Origin: Candidatus Limnocylindria bacterium
GTDB lineage: Bacteria > Chloroflexota > Limnocylindria > QHBO01
Assembly: GCA_030146365.1 (NCBI GenBank)
Contig: JASLBU010000026.1
Coordinates: 1 to 23,235 of the forward strand
DNA length: 23,235 bases
Direction: 5' to 3'
Part shown: positions 19,458 to 23,235 of the stretch, piece after piece
Position numbering within the stretch: position 1 is the stretch's first letter
How the letters are laid out: each line of letters starts with the position of its first letter
The notes under the pieces: generated by a model
Told to the model about the DNA's origin: nothing
Seen by the model: only the letters and a program-made list of their open reading frames with translations
Databases searched by the model: none
Made by a program: the position numbers and the translations under genes

Positions 19458-20951
19458 GTGGAACCCAGCATGCATTCGCAGGCGACAGCGGGTCGTCTCG
19501 GCTTCCGGGGCATGCGCCTCGCAGCCTTCATCTCGGTGCTGGCCCTCGTGCTCGCCGCCTGCGGCGGTGGTGACGAGAGCAGCCCCGCAGGCGGGTCGAG
19601 CGACGGCGCCGCCCCGTCGGCGGGCGGCAGCCAGGACGCCGGGGCCAGCGCCGGAGCCAGTGGTGACGCCGGAGCCAGCGCCGGAGCCAGCGCGGGCGGC
19701 AGCGGCGGCGCCACGGGCGCCTTCGAGCCCCCCAGCGAGAACGTCGAGCTGACACTATGGAACCCGTTCACGGGTCCGGACGGCAACTTCTTCCAGGAGA
19801 TCGTTGACGAGTACAACGGCGAGACGCCGGAGTGCCAGATCACCGTCGAGACCAAGGTCGGCGCCGAGTACGCAGCCCAGCTGGAGGCCGCGGCGTCCGC
19901 GAACGAGCTGCCGCACATCATCGCGGCTGGCTACGACGCGCTGCCTGGTCACGTCGAGAACGGCATCGTCGTCGCGATCGACGACTTCGCGGAGCAGGGT
20001 GGCTACGGCCCCGACATGTTCCCCGAGGCGATCTGGAACGCCGGTGAGTGGAAGGGTCAGCGAGTCGGCGTGCCGATCGACACCCACACCATGAACCTCT
20101 ACTACAACAAGGCGCTGTTCGAAGAGGCCGGCCTCGATCCCGAGAGCCCGCCGACCGACCAGGCGTCCTTCGAAGAGGCCATCACGGCCATCAGCGAGAA
20201 CACCGACGCGAGCGGCTACCAGCTCGTCGGCAGCGGCCCGGGCGGAAACTTCCTGGCCGGCATCCAGTTCGCGGCGCTCTTCTACCAGGGCGGTGGCGAG
20301 TGGACGAACGAGGACTTCACCGAGGTCACGTTCAACAGCGAAGCCGGCGTGCAGGCGGCTGAGTACCTCGCGAGCCTGGCCACGGAGCTCGATGTCCCGG
20401 TCGTCGAGAGCGACGCCGAGATCAACGCGTTCCAGCAGGGCCAGAACGGCATGGTCATGTCCGGCATCTGGGAGACGACCCGCTACAACGAGGCCCTCGG
20501 TGAGGACCTCGGCGTGGCCCCGATCCCGGCCATCTTCGGTGAAGGCACCTGGGGTGGCTCGCACAACCTGGCCGTGACGTCCGCCGGTGCGGAGGACGAG
20601 AACACCAAGGCGTGTGCGTACCACTTCATCGACTGGTTCAGCCAGAACTCCCTCAATTGGGGCGCGGCCGGCCAGATCCCGGCCCGCAACGAGGTCCGGG
20701 AGTCGGACGAGTTCCAGAACGCGTCCGGTGAGGGCCTCCTGCCGCTCATCGCGCAGGTGGCACCGCTCGCCGAGTCCGTCCAGTTCCTGCCGACCGTCCC
20801 GGGCGGTGGTGACATCCTCTTCGGCCCCCAGGGTGCCGGCGAGGCCACCACGCTCGTGATCGGGGGCAGCGACGCACAGGAGGTGCTCGACGAGTTTGCC
20901 GAGGTGCAGACTCAGGTCCTGACGGAGAACAAGGAGCGCTACGGCTTCTAG
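19458..20951 (+). CDS. Extracellular sugar-binding lipoprotein of an ABC importer
   Basis: A 497-residue family-1 (MalE/UgpB-like) solute-binding protein. The lipoprotein signal has basic residues (RLGFRGMR), a hydrophobic core (LAAFISVLALVL) and lipobox LAAC with Cys35. A Ser/Gly/Ala/Asp linker with two 10-residue repeats (DAGASAGASG) then tethers the binding domain, which begins VELTLWNPFTGPDG. Family landmarks are DALPGHVENGIVVAIDDF, WKGQRVGVPIDTHTMNLYYNKALFEEAGLD, and the late hinge block FQQGQNGMVMSGIWE. Substrate is likely an oligosaccharide, and the flanking GH43 genes suggest arabino- or xylo-oligosaccharides (inference). It is first in the plus-strand operon, followed by a strong stem-loop at 20964-20993. 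The GTG start rests on AAGGAGGAG at 19442-19450. Confidence 0.93.
   Translation: MEPSMHSQATAGRLGFRGMRLAAFISVLALVLAACGGGDESSPAGGSSDGAAPSAGGSQDAGASAGASGDAGASAGASAGGSGGATGAFEPPSENVELTLWNPFTGPDGNFFQEIVDEYNGETPECQITVETKVGAEYAAQLEAAASANELPHIIAAGYDALPGHVENGIVVAIDDFAEQGGYGPDMFPEAIWNAGEWKGQRVGVPIDTHTMNLYYNKALFEEAGLDPESPPTDQASFEEAITAISENTDASGYQLVGSGPGGNFLAGIQFAALFYQGGGEWTNEDFTEVTFNSEAGVQAAEYLASLATELDVPVVESDAEINAFQQGQNGMVMSGIWETTRYNEALGEDLGVAPIPAIFGEGTWGGSHNLAVTSAGAEDENTKACAYHFIDWFSQNSLNWGAAGQIPARNEVRESDEFQNASGEGLLPLIAQVAPLAESVQFLPTVPGGGDILFGPQGAGEATTLVIGGSDAQEVLDEFAEVQTQVLTENKERYGF
19635..19694 (+). repeat. Two tandem 30-bp repeats in the lipoprotein linker
   Basis: Two 30-bp units begin GACGCCGG at 19635 and 19665; their first 26 bases differ at one position. 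They encode DAGASAGASG and DAGASAGASA within the flexible linker after the lipidated Cys. Such in-frame repeats change linker length by slippage or recombination. Confidence 0.75.
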
Positions 20952-20963
20952 GTCTCTGCAAGC

Positions 20964-20993
20964 GACGAGGGCGGCCCACCGGCCGCCCTCGTC
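20964..20993 (+). terminator. Perfect 13-bp stem-loop between binding-protein and permease genes
   Basis: GACGAGGGCGGCC (20964-20976) pairs perfectly with GGCCGCCCTCGTC (20981-20993) around the tetraloop CACC. It lies 12 nt after the binding-protein stop and 39 nt before the permease ATG. No U-tract follows, so it is more likely a partial terminator or a 3' mRNA stabiliser than a full stop. That would give the excess of binding protein over permease that such importers need. Confidence 0.7.
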
Positions 20994-21032
20994 ATACTCA
21001 CCGGGTCACCGAATCTCGAGAGGACCGCGAGC

Positions 21033-22025
21033 ATGACCTCCATGGCGACGGCAGAGCCGAAGCGCACCGCGGGTGATCGCGGCCTGCTGAGCCGGCTCAT
21101 GTGGGGATCCAGCCGGGACCGCCGGCGGCGCATCGGCGAGAACCCGATCACACCCTATCTGTTCATCCTCCCCCACTTCGCGCTGTTCTCGGTCTTCATC
21201 CTCTTCCCGTTCTTCCTGGGCGTGTGGATGAGCCTCCACGACTCGACGGCCCTGCGGGACGGCCCGTTCGTCGGGTTGCGGTGGTATCAGCAGCTCTTCG
21301 ACCCGTCGAACCGGACGCAGTTCCCACGCTTCTGGAACAGCATCTGGAACACGATCCTGTTCGTCATCATCAGCACCCCGCTGCTGGTCGGATTCGGTCT
21401 GGCGCTCGCCTCGCTGCTGAACCAGCAGGTCCGAGGCCGCAACATCTTCCGGGCGATCTACTTCGTCCCGTGGACGCTCTCGGTGTCCGTGGTGGCGCTC
21501 ACCTGGTGGTGGATGTTCAACGGCAACGCCGGGTTCGTGACGCTCTTCATGTCCGACACCTTCGGGTTCAGCCCGAACTGGCTCGCGACCAATCCGTGGG
21601 CGTGGATCTCGATCCTGATCGCCACGCTGTGGTGGACCATCGGCTTCAACACGATCATCCTGCTGGCCGGCATGCAGGCCATCTCGGCCGACCTCTATGA
21701 GGCTGCGTCGATCGACGGCGCGAACAAGTGGCAGCAGTTCAAGGCGATCACCCTGCCGAGCCTTCGGCCGATCCTGCTGCTGGTCATCACGCTGCAGGTC
21801 ATCGCCTCCTTCCAGCTCGTCGGACAGCCACAGCTCATGACCGGCGGCGGACCGCCGAGCGAGGCGGGCGGCGAGACCACGCCGGTCCTCCTCCACGTCT
21901 TCAACGTCGGCTTCAGCGGCCGTCGTGAGCTCAGCCTCGGCGCTGCGATGGCGCTGGTCGTGGCGGCGATCATGGTCGTGATCTCGATCATCAACTTCCG
22001 GCTCTTCAGCTCCGAGCGGTCGTAG
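21033..22025 (+). CDS. Sugar ABC importer permease (MalF/UgpA type)
   Basis: A 330-residue permease with six membrane segments, the first at about 42-66 (YLFILPHFALFSVFILFPFFLGV). The cytoplasmic EAA loop reads EAASIDGANKWQQFKAITLP (223-242), with the conserved Gly, and is the docking site for the ATPase. The N-terminal 40 residues are basic and cytoplasmic (SRDRRRRIGENP). It belongs to the carbohydrate uptake CUT1 group and pairs with the permease at 22036. AGGA lies 8 nt before the ATG. The gene is preceded by the stem-loop at 20964-20993 and followed after 10 bp by the second permease. Confidence 0.94.
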   Translation: MTSMATAEPKRTAGDRGLLSRLMWGSSRDRRRRIGENPITPYLFILPHFALFSVFILFPFFLGVWMSLHDSTALRDGPFVGLRWYQQLFDPSNRTQFPRFWNSIWNTILFVIISTPLLVGFGLALASLLNQQVRGRNIFRAIYFVPWTLSVSVVALTWWWMFNGNAGFVTLFMSDTFGFSPNWLATNPWAWISILIATLWWTIGFNTIILLAGMQAISADLYEAASIDGANKWQQFKAITLPSLRPILLLVITLQVIASFQLVGQPQLMTGGGPPSEAGGETTPVLLHVFNVGFSGRRELSLGAAMALVVAAIMVVISIINFRLFSSERS

Positions 22026-22035
22026 GAGGCACACC

Positions 22036-22917
22036 ATGGCAACCACACTCGACCGCGGACTCGAGAAGGATCAGCCCGTCGAGCTCAAGGCGGTCGGGGC
22101 GAGCCGCAGGAGCGGCGTCCGCCGAGTGCTGCTGTATGTCCTGCTGGTCGCCGTCGCGGCCTTCTTCATCCTGCCGCTGGTGGTGGTGGTGAGCGCCTCG
22201 TTCAAGTATTCGGCGGAGATCTTCACCGACCCCGGCATGCTGCCGGCGGATCCGGGTCTCGAGAACTACACAGCGCTGTTCGCCCGCGCGGAGTTCGTCG
22301 AGTGGTTCCGCAACAGCGCGATCGTGTCGTCGCTCGGCACATTCATCACCCTGGCGATCACCTCGCTCTCGGCATACGCGTTCGCGCGGATCGACTTCCC
22401 GTTCAAGGGGCTCCTGTTCGGGCTCCTCATCGTCACCCTCGTCCTGCCGGGCGTGATGTTCCTCGTGCCGCAGTTCAAGCTCGTCGGCGAGTTGGGCCTG
22501 TACGACAGCCTCCCGGCGCTGGTCCTTCCGGGGCTCGCCGGCGTGTTCGGCGTGTTCTTCCTCCGGCAGTTCTTCCTCGGGTTGCCGGTCGAGCTCGAAG
22601 AGGCGGCGTATGTCGATGGCGCGACCCGGCTGCGGACGTTCTTCTCCGTGGCGCTGCCGTTGGCCGGACCGGCGCTGGCCACGCTCGCGGTCATCACCTT
22701 CCTCGCCTTCTGGAACGACTACCTGTGGCCCGTGATCATCTGCCAGGACAACTGTCCCCTGCCGGCCGGACTTCGCCAGCTGCAGCGCCAGTACACCGGC
22801 GACCCGGGGCTCATCATGGCCGGCGCTGCGGTTGCGGCCATCCCGGTGCTGATCCTCTACCTCCTGCTCCAGCGCTACATCGTGCAGAGCGTCGCCTCTT
22901 CCGGCATCAAGGGCTGA
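22036..22917 (+). CDS. Sugar ABC importer permease (MalG/UgpE type)
   Basis: A 293-residue CUT1 permease with six membrane segments, the first at about 29-53 (VLLYVLLVAVAAFFILPLVVVV). The MalG-type features are the early ASFKYSAEIFTDPGMLPADPGLENYTALF, the EAA loop EEAAYVDGATRLRTFFSVALPL (188-209) and the ending YIVQSVASSGIKG, the usual C-terminus of this subgroup. A loop with two close cysteines (ICQDNC) precedes the last segment. AGGAGG lies 6 nt before the ATG. It follows its partner by 10 bp and precedes the GH43 lipoprotein gene by 10 bp. Confidence 0.94.
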   Translation: MATTLDRGLEKDQPVELKAVGASRRSGVRRVLLYVLLVAVAAFFILPLVVVVSASFKYSAEIFTDPGMLPADPGLENYTALFARAEFVEWFRNSAIVSSLGTFITLAITSLSAYAFARIDFPFKGLLFGLLIVTLVLPGVMFLVPQFKLVGELGLYDSLPALVLPGLAGVFGVFFLRQFFLGLPVELEEAAYVDGATRLRTFFSVALPLAGPALATLAVITFLAFWNDYLWPVIICQDNCPLPAGLRQLQRQYTGDPGLIMAGAAVAAIPVLILYLLLQRYIVQSVASSGIKG

Positions 22918-22927
22918 CGGCCGGTCG

Positions 22928-23235
22928 ATGACACGCGTCCCCCGCCCTGGATTGCTGCTGGTCGCGGCGGTCCTGATCGCAGGATGCTCGGCGAACGACC
23001 GGTCGAGCGACCAGGTCGGCCAGGCGCCGTCGGGAGGATCCCCAGCGGGATCCGCCGCGGCCTCCGCCAGCCCGGAACCAGAGCCATCCGAGAGCACCGC
23101 CCCCACGCCGGGTGAGGGCGAGTTCGTGAACCCGGTGATCGACCGGAACATGCCGGATCCCTTCGTGCTGGACACGGGCGACCTCTACTACCTGTACTCC
23201 ACCACCAACATCAGCGACAACTATCCGTTCGCCAC
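22928..23235 (+). CDS. Secreted GH43 lipoprotein, N-terminal part (truncated by window edge)
   Basis: The first 102 residues are visible. A lipoprotein signal (LLLVAAVLIAGC, Cys20) is followed by a Ser/Pro/Glu-rich linker (about 21-64), then FVNPVIDRNMPDPFVLDTGDLYYLYSTTN, the typical first blade of a GH43 propeller with catalytic base Asp77 in MPDPFV. It should be anchored at the outer face of the membrane and trim arabinan or xylan fragments before import, complementing the cytoplasmic GH43 at 17153-18109. The ATG lies 10 bp after the permease stop; no strong ribosome-binding site is seen, so coupling to the permease is possible. Other five-bladed propeller families (GH32/62) remain possible until the rest is seen. 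Confidence 0.82.
   Translation, partial: MTRVPRPGLLLVAAVLIAGCSANDRSSDQVGQAPSGGSPAGSAAASASPEPEPSESTAPTPGEGEFVNPVIDRNMPDPFVLDTGDLYYLYSTTNISDNYPFA

Noticed and set aside
19635..19694. The 30-bp repeat as a CRISPR-like array
   Set aside because: There are only two directly adjacent units with no unique spacers, in frame inside a lipoprotein linker.
21006..23175. Long minus-strand open frames (346 and 389 codons) opposite the permease genes
   Set aside because: They are rich in Asp/Arg/Glu/Gln/His, the typical mirror of hydrophobic membrane-protein codons, and the plus strand has clear EAA-loop permeases.
1..23235. tRNA or rRNA genes, insertion sequences, prophage or attachment sites
   Set aside because: Reading both strands I found no tRNA-like cloverleaf, rRNA segment, transposase, integrase or flanking terminal repeats. 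A dedicated covariance search was not possible here.

Overview
The window is a gene-dense, GC-rich bacterial chromosome segment (roughly two-thirds G+C by eye), with many ATGA/GTGA overlaps and no tRNA, rRNA, CRISPR array or mobile element that I can recognise. Gene content points to an uncultured Chloroflexota lineage, with an actinobacterial relative as the second choice: a LuxR-type HTH fused to a VOC domain, an ArsA/Get3-like ATPase with an alpha-crystallin tail, an F420-type luciferase-like oxidoreductase, a Corynebacterium-type glycogen synthase and paired ABC-2 exporters. The taxonomy is inference from gene families only.

Layout. Minus strand, 1-3092: an ABC-2 exporter (ATPase, then permease), followed by the start of an Lhr-type helicase that runs off the left edge. 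3191-3835 (+): HTH-VOC fusion. Minus strand, 3837-5522: a single-domain response regulator followed by a GlgA/GlgM-type glycosyltransferase. 5604-9049 (+): a tightly overlapping four-gene operon of two ABC ATPase/permease pairs. 9060-14274 (+): a putative esterase, a YpfJ-type zinc metallopeptidase, a GH15 glucoamylase/trehalase, an LLM oxidoreductase and a 28-residue membrane peptide. 14388-16274 (+): an ArsA-alpha-crystallin protein, a 98-residue partner and a DUF1801 protein.

16303-23235 is a hemicellulose/oligosaccharide utilisation locus organised around a 309-bp divergent control region (19149-19457). Leftward run an ArsR-type regulator with a large beta-rich C-terminal domain, a cytoplasmic GH43 glycosidase and a phytanoyl-CoA-dioxygenase-like enzyme. 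Rightward run a lipoprotein sugar-binding protein, two MalF/MalG-type permeases and a secreted GH43 lipoprotein cut by the right edge. No ATPase is encoded in the visible part, so a shared MsmX/MalK-type ATPase is probably used. A perfect 13-bp stem-loop sits between the binding protein and the permeases.

The most interesting points are: (1) a recurring TANNNT (-10) box only 6-9 nt from the start codon, which suggests leaderless mRNAs; TAGGCT occurs three times, twice built on the upstream gene's TAG stop codon; (2) an ArsA/Get3 ATPase with a C-terminal alpha-crystallin domain that lacks an IxI tail, translationally coupled to a small protein whose own C-terminus ends in an IxI motif; (3) the HTH-VOC fusion with an internal ribosome-binding site; (4) the sugar-locus regulator with a probable carbohydrate-sensing domain and an unexpected dioxygenase in its operon.
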